Part shown: positions 13,227 to 22,879 of the stretch, in pieces
Layout of the letters: each line of letters opens with the position of its first letter
Position numbering within the stretch: position 1 is the stretch's first letter
NCBI GenBank assembly: GCA_913055615.1
Contig: CAJXKK010000001.1
Coordinates: 62,001 to 126,000, forward strand
DNA from: an uncultured Ectothiorhodospiraceae bacterium
GTDB lineage: Bacteria; Pseudomonadota; Gammaproteobacteria; XJ16; Halofilaceae
Length of the DNA stretch: 64,000 nt
Direction: 5' to 3'
Notes under the pieces: model-generated
Database searches by the model: none
What the model was told of the DNA's origin: nothing
The model's input: only the letters and a program-made list of their open reading frames with translations
Program-made: the position numbers and the translations under genes

Positions 13227-13691
13227 GGGTGGTGTCGCGGGTCCCGTTTGGTTTGTTGCGTTTCCGGTTCGGTCATTGTCTCTCGCAGGGGCGCTGGTCG
13301 TATTGAGAGAAAGTCAAAATCGTTTTCTCGCGGAGGCGCGGAGTTCGCGGAGGAAAGTCAAAATCGGTTTCTCGCCAAGGCGCCAAGCGCGCCAAGGGAA
13401 ATCAACAAACGGCTATAAATCATTGATTATTAGATCCTGTGGCTTTAGTGCGCCTGGGTGCCGGCATTGCCCTGCGCGGTTTGTGCTTTCGCCAGAATCC
13501 AGCCTCGGCTCGCGCAGGGCAAAGCCGGCCTACGTCCAGTGAAACACTCTCTCACCAATAGACCCCAACAACCTGAACACCCACGCCTTTTCACGTATTC
13601 CGCCCTTTTTGGCGCACTTGGCGCCTTGGCGAGAAACCGATTTTGACTTCCTCTCAGCGCTCTCTGCGCCTCTGCGAGAGAACGCCTTTTC
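13227..13691. repeat. nested palindromic repeat cluster between rnhB and dnaE
   Basis: No gene is seen in this 465-bp gap. The left half has a partial type B unit near 13279, a full type B unit (13326-13357), the linker GTCAAAATCGG and a type A unit (13368-13402). The right half is the mirror image: type A at 13602-13636, the linker in reverse, then type B at 13650-13680. The composite arms are about 75 bp each and are separated by about 200 bp. Near 13509-13525 lies one copy of the CCGGCCTAC motif seen in other gaps. The dnaE promoter must lie here but is not recognisable. Confidence 0.85.
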
Positions 13692-14312
13692 TCACGATTC
13701 CACCCCATAGCCATCCAAAGCCAAACGCCCCTGCTCGGCCGCCGCGCGGACCGGGGCGAAGCTGTGGCGGTGGGCCGGGCATGGGCCGAGGCGCGTGAGC
13801 GCTTCCAGGTGGACACGGGTGCCGTAGCCCTTGTGGGCCGCGAAGCCGTAGCCCGGGTATTCGTCCTCCATCGCGACCAGCAACCGGTCGCGGTCGACTT
13901 TGGCCAGGATCGAGGCCGCCGAGATCGCGGGGTCGAGGGCGTCGCCGCCGACGAGCGCCTCCGCCGGCACCCCGAAATCGGGAGCGCGGTTACCGTCGAC
14001 GCGCACCGCCTGCGCCCGGATCGGGAGCGCCGCCACCGCGCGGACCATGGCCGCAAGACTCGCCTGCAGGATATTGATCCGGTCGATCTCGGCCGCCTCG
14101 ACCCGGGCGATCGCGAACGCCAGTGCCTCGGCCCGGATGCGCTCATCGAAGCGCTCGCGGCGCTTCGCGGAGAGCTTCTTCGAGTCCGTGAGGCCCGCGA
14201 TCGGGCGCGCCGAATCCAGCACCACGGCGGCCGCGACGACGGGGCCGGCGAGCGGTCCGCGACCGGCCTCGTCGACGCCGGCTACGTGGTCGGTGTCCGC
14301 GGCTATCGCCAT
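13692..14312 (-). CDS. rnhB: ribonuclease HII
   Basis: Endonuclease that cuts RNA of RNA-DNA hybrids and single misincorporated ribonucleotides. The 206-residue protein starts [30 protein letters not shown]. The [12 protein letters not shown] motif holds the first catalytic Asp/Glu pair. [15 protein letters not shown] and the [16 protein letters not shown] motif with further acidic residues follow, and the C-terminal [13 protein letters not shown] is typical. It is normally followed by dnaE and preceded by lpxB. Here lpxB lies on the other strand about 6.3 kb away because the intervening block is inverted. Confidence 0.95.
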   Translation of the reverse strand: MAIAADTDHVAGVDEAGRGPLAGPVVAAAVVLDSARPIAGLTDSKKLSAKRRERFDERIRAEALAFAIARVEAAEIDRINILQASLAAMVRAVAALPIRAQAVRVDGNRAPDFGVPAEALVGGDALDPAISAASILAKVDRDRLLVAMEDEYPGYGFAAHKGYGTRVHLEALTRLGPCPAHRHSFAPVRAAAEQGRLALDGYGVES

Positions 14313-14443
14313 ATCGTATTATGCCCGCCTTGGTACCGTTGCCGCGATCGGTGATCAGGCCCCAGGATACCATGTCCACCCCCGGTTCAACCCTGGGAAT
14401 TTTACCCCGGGCGGGCACGGGTCGACTCCAAAAAGGCTGCCGC

Positions 14444-15394
14444 ATGAAGCTGTCCACCGCCGTGATCGGCGCCGGTTACCTCGGCCGGTTCCACGCGCAG
14501 AAATACGCCGCCCTCGATGCCTGTGAGCTGATTGCGGTCGTCGACCGCGATCCGGAGGCCGCGCAGCGCAGCGCCGAGCCGGCAGGTGCCCGTGCCCTGA
14601 CCGACTATCGTGAACTGCTGGGGCAGGTCGATGCCGTGAGCATTGCGGCACCGACCTCGTTGCACTACGAGATCGCGCGCGATTTCCTGGCGGCCGGTGC
14701 CCATGTGCTGGTCGAGAAGCCGATCACCGTGACCGTCGCGCAGGCGGACGAACTGGTCGAGCTGGCCCGTGAGCGCGGTCTTGTGCTCCAGGTCGGCCAT
14801 CTCGAACGGTTCAACCCGGCGCTGCGCGCGGCGGACGACATCCTGGACCAGCCCCGCTTTATCGAGTCCCACCGGCTTGCGCCGTTCAATCCGCGCGGCA
14901 CGGATGTGGACGTCGTGCTGGACCTGATGATCCACGACATCGACATCATCCTCGATATCGTGAACAGCCCGGTAGCGCGGATCGACGCCAGCGGCACCCA
15001 GGTGCTCACCGATGCCACGGACATCGCCAACGCCCGCGTCGTGTTCGACAACGGCTGTGTGGCCAACGTGACCGCGAGCCGTGTCTCGGCGAAGAAGGAA
15101 CGCCGCATGCGGTTCTTCCAGCACAACTGCTACCTCGCGGTGGATTTCGGCGAACGCCGGCTGACCGTCCATCGCAAGGGCGAGCAGGAGATGTATCCGG
15201 GCATCCCGGAGCTGGTTTCGGAGGACCAGTCATTCGAGGCGGCCGACGCCATCCGCGATGAGATCGAGTCTTTCCTCGACTGCATCGCGAGCGGGGAATC
15301 GCCACTGGTTTCCGGCGAGGACGGCCGCCGCGCGCTCTCGACCGCGATCGAGATCAGTCAACTCTTCGGCGTGGACGGAGGCAGCACGGTATGA
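14444..15394 (+). CDS. gnnA: Gfo/Idh/MocA oxidoreductase, probable UDP-GlcNAc 3-dehydrogenase GnnA
   Basis: Probable NAD-dependent oxidation of the 3-hydroxyl of UDP-GlcNAc, giving the 3-keto sugar used by GnnB. The 316 residues show the Rossmann loop GAGYLG (9-14), the EKP signature (91-93), GHLERFNPA (118-126) and DLMIHDIDI (160-168) with the family catalytic His/Asp. GnnA and GnnB were characterised in Acidithiobacillus ferrooxidans, where they lie between lpxA and lpxB. Here the gene opens a plus-strand block that ends in gnnB and lpxB. The start [11 protein letters not shown] at 14444 places the Rossmann fold at the N terminus. The family assignment is firm. The exact substrate is inferred from context. 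Confidence 0.7.
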   Translation: MKLSTAVIGAGYLGRFHAQKYAALDACELIAVVDRDPEAAQRSAEPAGARALTDYRELLGQVDAVSIAAPTSLHYEIARDFLAAGAHVLVEKPITVTVAQADELVELARERGLVLQVGHLERFNPALRAADDILDQPRFIESHRLAPFNPRGTDVDVVLDLMIHDIDIILDIVNSPVARIDASGTQVLTDATDIANARVVFDNGCVANVTASRVSAKKERRMRFFQHNCYLAVDFGERRLTVHRKGEQEMYPGIPELVSEDQSFEAADAIRDEIESFLDCIASGESPLVSGEDGRRALSTAIEISQLFGVDGGSTV

Positions 15395-18300
15395 GTGATG
15401 CAGGCATGTGGAATTCCGGCAATCACGACTCCGGGACATGGGACTTCTGGGTCGATCGGGGCGGCACCTTCACCGACATCGTCGCCCGCCGGCCCGACGG
15501 CGAGCTCGTCAGCCACAAGCTGCTGTCGGACAACCCCGAGCAGTACGACGACGCCGCCCTCGCCGGCATCCGCCACCTGCTCGGTGTCGCCCCGGACGCC
15601 CCGATGCCGGGCGAGCGCATCAGCCGCGTCAAGATGGGCACGACCGTAGCCACCAATGCCCTGCTCGAGCATAAGGGTGAGCCGACCGCGCTGGTGACCA
15701 CGCGCGGCTTCCGCGACGCCCTGCGCATCGGCTACCAGGCGCGGCCGGACATCTTCGCGCTGGACGTCCGCCTGCCGCAGATGCTCTACACCACGGCCGT
15801 CGAGGTCGACGAGCGCCTCGCCGCCGATGGCGACGTACTGCGCCCGCTCGATGAGGCCGACGCCCGCCGCGTGCTCGAGGAGCTGCGCAGTGCAGGCTAC
15901 GACAGCGTCGCGATCGCGTTTCTGCACGGCTACAGCTACACGGAGCACGAACACCACGTGGCGGCCATCGCCCGCGAAATCGGCTTCAGTCAGGTCTCGG
16001 CCAGTTTCGAGGTCAGCCCGACCATGAAGCTGGTGTCCCGTGGCGACACGACCGTGGTCGACGCCTACCTCTCACCCGTGCTGCGCCGCTATGTCGACCG
16101 CGTGGCAGCGGATCTCGGCAACACCCGCCTGATGTTCATGCAGAGCAACGGCGGCCTGGCCGAGGCGCACGCCTTCCGCGGCAAGGACGCGATCCTGTCC
16201 GGCCCCGCCGGTGGCGTGGTCGGCATGGTGCGCACCGGGATCGCCGCCGGCCACGACCGGCTGATCGGCTTCGACATGGGCGGCACCTCGACCGATGTCA
16301 GTCACTACGCCGGCGATTACGAGCGCACCTTCGAGAGCACGGTCGCCGGCTGCCGCCTACGCGCGCCCATGATGCGCATCCACACCGTCGCCGCCGGCGG
16401 CGGCTCGATCGTGCACTTCGACGGCACCCGTTATCGGGTCGGACCGGACTCGGCCGGCGCGGATCCGGGTCCCGCGTGCTACCGCAAGGGCGGTCCGCTC
16501 ACGGTCACCGACTGCAACGTGATGCTCGGCCGCCTGCGACCCGAACTGTTCCCGCGCGTATTCGGGCCGAACGCCGACCAGGCGCTGGACACCGACATCG
16601 TCCGCGAGAAATTCGCCGCCCTCGCCGAGGAAATCCATCAAGCGACCTGCGACGAGCGCACGCCCGAAGCGGTGGCCGAGGGCTTCCTGCGCATCGCGGT
16701 CGAGAACATGGCCAACGCGATCAAGGAGATCTCGGTCGCGCGCGGCTACGACGTCTCCGGCTACACGCTCAGCTGCTTCGGCGGCGCGGGTGGCCAGCAC
16801 GCCTGCCTGGTCGCCGACCTGCTGGGCATTGACCGCGTGCTGCTGCACCCCCATGCCGGCGTGCTGTCGGCGTTCGGTATCGGTCTCGCCGACGTGCGCT
16901 GCGTGCACGAGCGGGCATTCGAACAGCCGCTTGAACAGGCGGCGGAGGATCCGCTGAAACGGCTGCTGGACGAGCTGGCCTCGCGCGCCGTCATCGACCT
17001 CGAATCCCAGGGGGTGCGCAGCGACGCCATTGCGACCCGGCGGCGCGCGCACATCCGCTATTCGGGCTCGGATACGGCACTGCTGATCGACGCTGCCGAC
17101 GCCGTGACCATGCGCGAGGAATTCGAGACCCTGCACGGACAGCGTTACGGCTTCGTCTCTCCGGGCAAGACCGTGATCGTCGAGACCGCCCAGGTCGAGG
17201 GTATCGGCACCAGCGACACGCCGGACACGGTCCCGGTGCCGACGCTCAAGGGTGGCGATGTGCGTGAACATGGGCGCTTCGAGACCGTGATGGGCGGTGA
17301 CCGTCACGACACACCGTTCCTGGAACGCGCGGCGCTGGGCGGCGGCGATCCGGTCGATGGGCCGGCGGTGGTGGTCGAGCCGAACGGCACGACCGTCGTC
17401 GAGCCCGGCTGGCGGGCAATGGTCACCGAGCGCGGCGACCTTGAGCTCGAACGCGTGGCGGCGCGCGCCGGTGCCGGCGGCGTTTCCACCGCGGCCGATC
17501 CGGTCATGCTCGAGGTCTTCAACAACCTGTTCATGTCGATCGCCGAGCAGATGGGCGCCGTGCTTGAGACCACTGCCTATTCGGTCAATATCAAGGAACG
17601 GCTGGACTTCTCCTGCGCCGTGTTCGACGGCGACGGCGAACTGATCGCCAACGCACCGCATATGCCGATCCACCTCGGCTCCATGGGCGCGAGCGTGCAG
17701 CGCATCCACGCCGCCAATGCCGGGCAAATGCAGCCAGGCGACGTCTACATGCTGAACGACCCGTACAACGGCGGCACCCACCTGCCCGACATCACCGTGG
17801 TCAAACCGGTGTTCGACGACGCCGGCGAGCGCATCCTGTTCTACACCGCCAGCCGCGGACACCACGCCGACGTCGGCGGCATCACCCCCGGCTCGATGCC
17901 GCCCGACAGCAAGGTGCTGGAAGACGAGGGCGTGCTGATCGACAACATGCGCATCGTCGCCGACGGCAAGCTGCTGGAGAACGACATCCGCGCGCTGTTC
18001 GAGGGCGCCGTCCACCCCGCGCGCAACGTCGACAACAATATCGCCGACCTGCAGGCGCAGATCGCCGCCTGCGAAAAAGGCGTGCAGGAACTCGGCCGCA
18101 TGATCGACCAGTTCGGCCTGGAGGTGGTCGAGGCCTACATGCAGCACGTCCAGGACAACGCCGAGGAACAGGTGCGCCGGGTCATCGACGCGCTCGACGA
18201 CGGCGAATTCGCCTACGAGATGGACGACGGCTCGATCATCCGGGTGGCGGTCACGGTCGATCGTGCCAACCGCGGCGCCCGCGTCGATTTCACCGGTACC

Positions 18301-19026
18301 AGCGACCAGCATCCGACCAACTTCAACGCCCCGGCGGCGGTCGGCCGCGCGGCCGTGCTCTATGTCTTCCGCTGCATGGTCGCCGACACGATCCCGCTCA
18401 ACGGCGGCTGCCTCAAGCCGCTGGATATCGTCATCCCCGAGGGCACGATGCTGAACCCGCGGCCGCCGGCGGCGGTCGTGGCCGGCAACGTCGAGACCTC
18501 GCAGTGCGTGGTGGATACGCTGTTCGGCGCGCTGGAGGTGGTCGCCGCCTCCCAGGGGACGATGAACAACTTTACCTGGGGCAACGAAAACCACCAGTAC
18601 TACGAGACCCTCTGCGGCGGCGTCGGCGCCGGCCCGGACTTCGACGGCGCGAGCGCCGTGCATTCGCATATGACGAACTCGCGCCTCACGGACCCCGAGG
18701 TCCTCGAATGGCGCTTCCCGGTCCGCCTGGAGGACTTCCACATCCGCACCGGCTCCGGCGGCCGCGGCCGCCACAACGGCGGCGACGGGACCTATCGCCG
18801 CGTACGCTTCCTGCAACCCATGACCGCCTCGATACTCTCGGGCCACCGGCGCATACCGCCCTACGGCCTCAAAGGTGGCGAACCGGGCGCCTGCGGCAGC
18901 AACACGGTCGAGCGCACCGACGGCAACACCGAAACCCTGGGAAGCCGCGACAGCACCGAGATGGACGCAGGCGATGTCTTCATCATCGAGACACCTGGCG
19001 GTGGAGGCTACGGCACGCCGGAGTAA
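15391..19026 (+). CDS. fused hydantoinase A/B, probable ATP-dependent 5-oxoprolinase
   Basis: Probably opens 5-oxo-L-proline to glutamate with ATP. The 1211-residue protein fuses HyuA-like (about 12-695) and HyuB-like (about 702-1205) domains, the arrangement of eukaryotic and some bacterial 5-oxoprolinases. HyuA motifs are [19 protein letters not shown] near the N terminus, [10 protein letters not shown] and [14 protein letters not shown] (actin-like ATPase). HyuB begins [18 protein letters not shown] and contains [13 protein letters not shown] and [13 protein letters not shown]. It ends in [11 protein letters not shown], typical of the family. Its ATG overlaps the gnnA stop as ATGA, so it is coupled to gnnA. 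That position within a lipid A gene set is unexpected. Other hydantoin or N-methylhydantoin substrates cannot be excluded. Confidence 0.88.
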   Translation: MSDAGMWNSGNHDSGTWDFWVDRGGTFTDIVARRPDGELVSHKLLSDNPEQYDDAALAGIRHLLGVAPDAPMPGERISRVKMGTTVATNALLEHKGEPTALVTTRGFRDALRIGYQARPDIFALDVRLPQMLYTTAVEVDERLAADGDVLRPLDEADARRVLEELRSAGYDSVAIAFLHGYSYTEHEHHVAAIAREIGFSQVSASFEVSPTMKLVSRGDTTVVDAYLSPVLRRYVDRVAADLGNTRLMFMQSNGGLAEAHAFRGKDAILSGPAGGVVGMVRTGIAAGHDRLIGFDMGGTSTDVSHYAGDYERTFESTVAGCRLRAPMMRIHTVAAGGGSIVHFDGTRYRVGPDSAGADPGPACYRKGGPLTVTDCNVMLGRLRPELFPRVFGPNADQALDTDIVREKFAALAEEIHQATCDERTPEAVAEGFLRIAVENMANAIKEISVARGYDVSGYTLSCFGGAGGQHACLVADLLGIDRVLLHPHAGVLSAFGIGLADVRCVHERAFEQPLEQAAEDPLKRLLDELASRAVIDLESQGVRSDAIATRRRAHIRYSGSDTALLIDAADAVTMREEFETLHGQRYGFVSPGKTVIVETAQVEGIGTSDTPDTVPVPTLKGGDVREHGRFETVMGGDRHDTPFLERAALGGGDPVDGPAVVVEPNGTTVVEPGWRAMVTERGDLELERVAARAGAGGVSTAADPVMLEVFNNLFMSIAEQMGAVLETTAYSVNIKERLDFSCAVFDGDGELIANAPHMPIHLGSMGASVQRIHAANAGQMQPGDVYMLNDPYNGGTHLPDITVVKPVFDDAGERILFYTASRGHHADVGGITPGSMPPDSKVLEDEGVLIDNMRIVADGKLLENDIRALFEGAVHPARNVDNNIADLQAQIAACEKGVQELGRMIDQFGLEVVEAYMQHVQDNAEEQVRRVIDALDDGEFAYEMDDGSIIRVAVTVDRANRGARVDFTGTSDQHPTNFNAPAAVGRAAVLYVFRCMVADTIPLNGGCLKPLDIVIPEGTMLNPRPPAAVVAGNVETSQCVVDTLFGALEVVAASQGTMNNFTWGNENHQYYETLCGGVGAGPDFDGASAVHSHMTNSRLTDPEVLEWRFPVRLEDFHIRTGSGGRGRHNGGDGTYRRVRFLQPMTASILSGHRRIPPYGLKGGEPGACGSNTVERTDGNTETLGSRDSTEMDAGDVFIIETPGGGGYGTPE

Positions 19027-19526
19027 CTGGCGGGGCCGTTTATGAACCACGAATGAACCACGAATGGGGCTGTGCAAAGTGAACGGCTTCGGGAGCTTCG
19101 CTGTTCGGCAGTGGAAGCTGTTCCGTGTTCAAGAACCACAGATAGACACAGATGAACACAGATAAAATCACCTCGATGCCGACTGCGAGGCCGAAGGCTG
19201 AATAAGCGACACAACGCCCCGATTCGTTCGAGATGGCCGATTTCGCCTTTATCTGTGTCCATCTGTGTTCATCTGTGGTTCAAAACTCGACGGGTGATGC
19301 TGTAAAGGAACCTCAGCGTAGCTCCCCAAGGCTGTGGTTCCCCCAAGACCATTCGTGTTCATTGCTCGGCACGTCCTTGCGCCTCGCCCCGTCGGGGCTG
19401 GCGCGAAGATTCGCTCCCGGCGAAGCTTTCGTGGTTCTGATTTTTTCCAGAAGCGGCAAGGGAGGCGGATGACAGCCCCCGCACGATGCCGGACAATGCG
19501 GACTTCTCCCGAGACGATGTGAGCCG
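19027..19526. repeat. nested CACAGAT / CCACGAAT palindromic repeats
   Basis: No gene is seen in this 500-bp gap. The outer units are CCACGAAT-type: two copies in tandem at 19044-19066 and one inverted copy at 19349-19364. The inner units are CACAGAT repeated three times with a 10-bp period at 19134-19167, and the exact inverted counterpart at 19248-19285. The nesting (outer D, inner C, inner C', outer D') matches the B-A-A'-B' nesting around dnaE. The element separates the hydantoinase from gnnB, so gnnB may have its own promoter in the last 150 bp. I could not identify one. Confidence 0.85.
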
Positions 19527-20636
19527 ATGAGCGATTCCCCGATTCCGATGGTCGACCTGAAGGCGCAGTACGCGGCGCTTCGGGGCGAGCTTGAGCCCGC
19601 GATGGCGCAGGCGATGGCGGCGACGCAGTATATTCTCGGGCCGAACGTGCAGGCGTTCGAGCGCGAAGCGGCCGAGTACCTCGGCGTGCGCCACGCGCTC
19701 GGGTGCGCGTCCGGCACCGATGCCCTGCATCTGGCGCTCGCAGGCCTGGGGATCGGGCCCGGTGACGAGGTGATCACGACGCCGTTCACCTTCATCGCCA
19801 CCGCCGAGGCGATCCGCTACGTTGATGCGACGCCGGTGTTCGTCGACGTCGACCCGCAGACCTTCAACCTCGACCCGGTGGCGGTCGAGCGGGCGATCAC
19901 GGAACGCACGCGGGCTATCATGCCGGTGCACCTGTTCGGCCAGCCCGCCGACATCGATACGCTCAATCGCATGGCCTGCGACCGCGGGCTTCTGGTCCTG
20001 GAAGACTGCGCGCAGTCATTTGGTGCGACCGTGGACGGACGCCAGACGGGGTCGCTCGGCGCCGCCGGGGCGTTCAGTTTCTTCCCGAGCAAAAACCTTG
20101 GCGGCTTCGGCGACGGCGGTCTGGTTACGACGCATGATGACGCGGCGGCGGAGCAGATCCGCTCGCTGCGCAATCACGGTCAGACCAAGCGCTATCACCA
20201 CCCGCAGATCGGCTACAACAGCCGGCTCGATGAGCTGCAGGCCGTCGTGCTGCGGCACAAGCTGCCGCATATCGACCAGTACAATACCGAGCGCCGCCGC
20301 GTCGCGGACCGCTACGACGCACGCCTGGCCGGCCTGCCGCTGCAGACACCACTGCGCCGCGACGGCGCGACGCACGTATTCCACCAGTACACCGCCCTCA
20401 GCGACCACCGCGACACGATCATGCAGGCGTTGAAGGACGAATCCATCGCCAGCGCGATCTACTACCCCGTGCCGCTGCACCGCCAGCCGGCCTTCGCGGA
20501 CGCCGCGGTGCCGGCGAGCCTGCCGGTCGCGGAATCGCTCGCGGAGCGCTGCTTTTCGCTGCCGGTTTATCCGGAGCTCACGGATGCCATGGTCGACCGG
20601 ATCTGCGGGGTGATCCGCGAGGCCGTCGGTGGCTGA
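19527..20636 (+). CDS. gnnB: DegT/DnrJ/EryC1 aminotransferase, probable UDP-3-keto-GlcNAc transaminase GnnB
   Basis: Probable PLP-dependent transfer of an amino group from glutamate to the 3-keto product of GnnA, forming UDP-GlcNAc3N for LpxA. The 369 residues include the substrate/PLP loop GCASGTDALHLAL (59-71), VLEDCAQSFGA (157-167) with the PLP-contacting Asp, and the Schiff-base Lys189 in FFPSKNLGGFGDGG. Length and motifs also fit WbpE-like O-antigen aminotransferases. The 8-nt overlap with lpxB favours the lipid A role. The start MSDSPIPMVDLKAQY is standard for the family. Confidence 0.72.
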   Translation: MSDSPIPMVDLKAQYAALRGELEPAMAQAMAATQYILGPNVQAFEREAAEYLGVRHALGCASGTDALHLALAGLGIGPGDEVITTPFTFIATAEAIRYVDATPVFVDVDPQTFNLDPVAVERAITERTRAIMPVHLFGQPADIDTLNRMACDRGLLVLEDCAQSFGATVDGRQTGSLGAAGAFSFFPSKNLGGFGDGGLVTTHDDAAAEQIRSLRNHGQTKRYHHPQIGYNSRLDELQAVVLRHKLPHIDQYNTERRRVADRYDARLAGLPLQTPLRRDGATHVFHQYTALSDHRDTIMQALKDESIASAIYYPVPLHRQPAFADAAVPASLPVAESLAERCFSLPVYPELTDAMVDRICGVIREAVGG

Positions 20637-21807
20637 GCGCCCGCGCCTGATGATCTCGGCCGGAGAGGCCTCCGGCGACCACCACGCCGCCCGCTTCGTG
20701 GAGGCCCTGCGCCGCCGCGGCAGCGACCCCGAACTGATGGGCATGGGCGGGCCCCACCTGCAGGCCGCCGGGATGGACGTCGTGGTCGACTGCCGCGATC
20801 TCGCCATCATCGGCATCGTCGAGGTCCTGATCCACTGGCGCCGGATCATGCGCGAACTGGAGAAACTGCGGGCGCGTCTGCGCGAGCACCGCCCCGATCT
20901 GCTGATCCTGGTCGACTACCCCGAATTCAATCTCAAGCTCGCTGAGACGGCACGCTCGTTGGGTATCCCCGTGCTGTTCTACGTCAGCCCGCAGGTCTGG
21001 GCCTGGCGCTCACACCGGGTCAAGCGCATTGGCCGGCTGGTCGACATGATGGCGGTGCTGTTCCCCTTCGAGGTGGATTTCTACGAGCGTGCGGGCGTGC
21101 CGGTCCGCTACGTCGGTCACCCGCTGGTCGACGAGATCCACCCGAGCGTGACGCACGACGAGGCCCGGGTCGAGTTCGACATCGAACCGGGCCGGCCCGT
21201 GGTCGGGCTCATGCCCGGCTCCCGTCGCGGCGAGATCCAGCGGCTGCTGCCCACCATGATCGCGGCCGCGGAACAACTGCAACGGGACCGCGACCCGATC
21301 CGCTTCGTGCTGCCACTCGCCGGCACGCTGGATGCGGAGACGGTACGCCCGCAGCTGGAACAGGCGGAGGTGGATATCCGACTGATCGAGGGCGGGCGTG
21401 CGTACGATGTTGTACCGCTCTGCGACAGCGTTATCACCGCATCCGGCACCGCGACACTCGAGATCGCCTTGATGGGCGTGCCGATGGCGGTGATCTACCG
21501 CGTGAACTGGCTCACCTGGCAGATCATGCACCGACTGATCACGATCGACGATATCGCGCTCGTGAATATCGTGGCCCAACGGAGGGTCGTGCAGGAATTC
21601 GTGCAGCGCGACGCACGACCCGACGCCATCGCTGGCGAGACCGCGCGTATCCTCGATGATGAGAGTTACCGCCGGCAGATGGTCTCTTCGCTCGCCACCG
21701 TCGCCAACCGCATGGGCGAAGGCGACGGCCCCGGCCGCGTCGCCGCCCTCATCGAGGAGATGCTGGCCTCACCGCCTGAAAGAAAGTCGGTGTCACGGGC
21801 TGAATGA
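20629..21807 (+). CDS. lpxB: lipid-A-disaccharide synthase LpxB
   Basis: Glycosyltransferase joining UDP-2,3-diacylglucosamine (or the diamino analogue) to lipid X to make the beta-1,6 disaccharide of lipid A. The 392-residue protein starts at GTG 20629, overlapping gnnB by 8 nt. Motifs include LMISAGEASGDHHAARFVEAL, the VDYPEFNLKLA segment, FYVSPQVWAWRSHRVKRI and VGLMPGSRRGEIQRLLP. It is convergent with lpxA (301-bp gap), whereas in most relatives lpxA and lpxB are adjacent and codirectional. Confidence 0.95.
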   Translation: MAERPRLMISAGEASGDHHAARFVEALRRRGSDPELMGMGGPHLQAAGMDVVVDCRDLAIIGIVEVLIHWRRIMRELEKLRARLREHRPDLLILVDYPEFNLKLAETARSLGIPVLFYVSPQVWAWRSHRVKRIGRLVDMMAVLFPFEVDFYERAGVPVRYVGHPLVDEIHPSVTHDEARVEFDIEPGRPVVGLMPGSRRGEIQRLLPTMIAAAEQLQRDRDPIRFVLPLAGTLDAETVRPQLEQAEVDIRLIEGGRAYDVVPLCDSVITASGTATLEIALMGVPMAVIYRVNWLTWQIMHRLITIDDIALVNIVAQRRVVQEFVQRDARPDAIAGETARILDDESYRRQMVSSLATVANRMGEGDGPGRVAALIEEMLASPPERKSVSRAE

Positions 21808-22108
21808 ACCGGTCCCGGAGTGATCGTGTCGCATCAAAGGGGATAGGCCTGCCAGGGTTCTCGCCAAGGCGCCAAGCGCGCCGAGCGGCGCGAAGGAAAG
21901 ATCAGGATATTCAATCACTGCCTTTTCTTTGCGTGCCTTGGCGCCCTTCGCGTCTTGGCGAGAACCTTACGGGATCTGATTCAGCGATGCGCCCGAGCCC
22001 GTACCACGGGATGCCGGAAGCGCCTGATCCCTCCGACACGGAAAACGCGCGCGTTCGCCTTCGTCGAACACGCGCCTACGCGCAATTGATCCCGCGGAGT
22101 CGAGCGGG
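21808..22108. repeat. type A palindrome between convergent lpxB and lpxA
   Basis: This 301-bp gap has no gene. A type A unit (CGCCAAG-like, with one extra GCGCGAAGG unit) at 21858-21900 is followed by its inverted counterpart at 21921-21966, separated by only about 20 nt. The result is a nearly continuous hairpin about 45 bp long. It lies between the 3' ends of lpxB and lpxA and could terminate or protect both transcripts. It is also close to one end of the proposed inversion of the gnnA-lpxB block. Nothing notable is seen in 21967-22108. Confidence 0.8.
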
Positions 22109-22879
22109 TCAGCGGACGATGCCGCGCTGGCCTTCTTCGATGAAATCGCGCAGGGACGCGACCTCGGCGTGATCGTTTGCCAGCCGGTCGACCTCGGCGC
22201 GGGCTTCCTCCGAGTTGCGGCGCGACTTGATCATCACCATGTAGGTACGGTGCAGCGCCTTGACCACAGCCGGGTCGAACCCGCGGCGTTTGAGGCCGTT
22301 TTTGTTGATACCGTACGGCCTCGCGTGGTTGCCGGCGACGGTGACGAAGGGCGGGATATCGCGGGTAACGACCGTCCCCAGTCCGGTGAAGCTGTGTGGG
22401 CCGATACGGCAGAACTGATGGACGCAGGTGAACCCGCCAAGGATCGCCCAGTCGCCGACCTCCACGTGCCCGGCCAGCGATGCCGCATTGGCGAAGATCG
22501 CGCGGCTGCCGACCTCGCAGTCATGCGCGACGTGGGTATAGGCCATGAACAGGTTATCGTTACCGATCCGCGTGACGCCGCCGCCGTCGGTGGTGCCACG
22601 ATTGAAGGTGACGTACTCGCGGATGGTATTCCGATCCCCGACTTCCAGGCGGGTCGGCTCGCCATCGTACTTGAGGTCCTGCGGCGCCTCGCCAATGGTC
22701 GAGAACGAGAAGATCACGTTGTCGCGTCCGAGGCGCGTCGGCCCGCGGATCACCACATGGGAGCCCACCCGCGTGCCCGAGCCGATTTCCACTTCCGGCC
22801 CAATGACACAGAACGGGCCGATTTCCACATCCTCGGCGACACGCGCGCCGGGATCGATGATCGCCTGCGAATGGATCAC
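22109..22879 (-). CDS. lpxA: acyl-ACP-UDP-N-acetylglucosamine O-acyltransferase LpxA
   Basis: First step of lipid A synthesis: transfers a 3-hydroxyacyl chain from ACP to position 3 of the UDP sugar. If GnnA and GnnB act as proposed, it would form an amide on UDP-GlcNAc3N. The 256-residue left-handed beta-helix starts at GTG 22879 ([14 protein letters not shown]), which overlaps the fabZ stop as GTGA. The catalytic His119 lies in [10 protein letters not shown]. The C-terminal helical region has [19 protein letters not shown]. Hexapeptide repeats fill residues 5-165. It is the last gene of the operon that begins at rpsB. Confidence 0.95.
   Translation of the reverse strand: MIHSQAIIDPGARVAEDVEIGPFCVIGPEVEIGSGTRVGSHVVIRGPTRLGRDNVIFSFSTIGEAPQDLKYDGEPTRLEVGDRNTIREYVTFNRGTTDGGGVTRIGNDNLFMAYTHVAHDCEVGSRAIFANAASLAGHVEVGDWAILGGFTCVHQFCRIGPHSFTGLGTVVTRDIPPFVTVAGNHARPYGINKNGLKRRGFDPAVVKALHRTYMVMIKSRRNSEEARAEVDRLANDHAEVASLRDFIEEGQRGIVR

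Noticed and set aside
9391-13680. CRISPR-like repetition of CGCCAAG and CGCGGAG words
   Set aside because: Units are 7-9 bp with only three copies, no spacers of constant length, an inverted arrangement and no cas genes.
16357-19077. 906-codon open frame antisense to the hydantoinase
   Set aside because: Same GC-bias shadow effect. It has repetitive His/Asp/Val composition and no domain.
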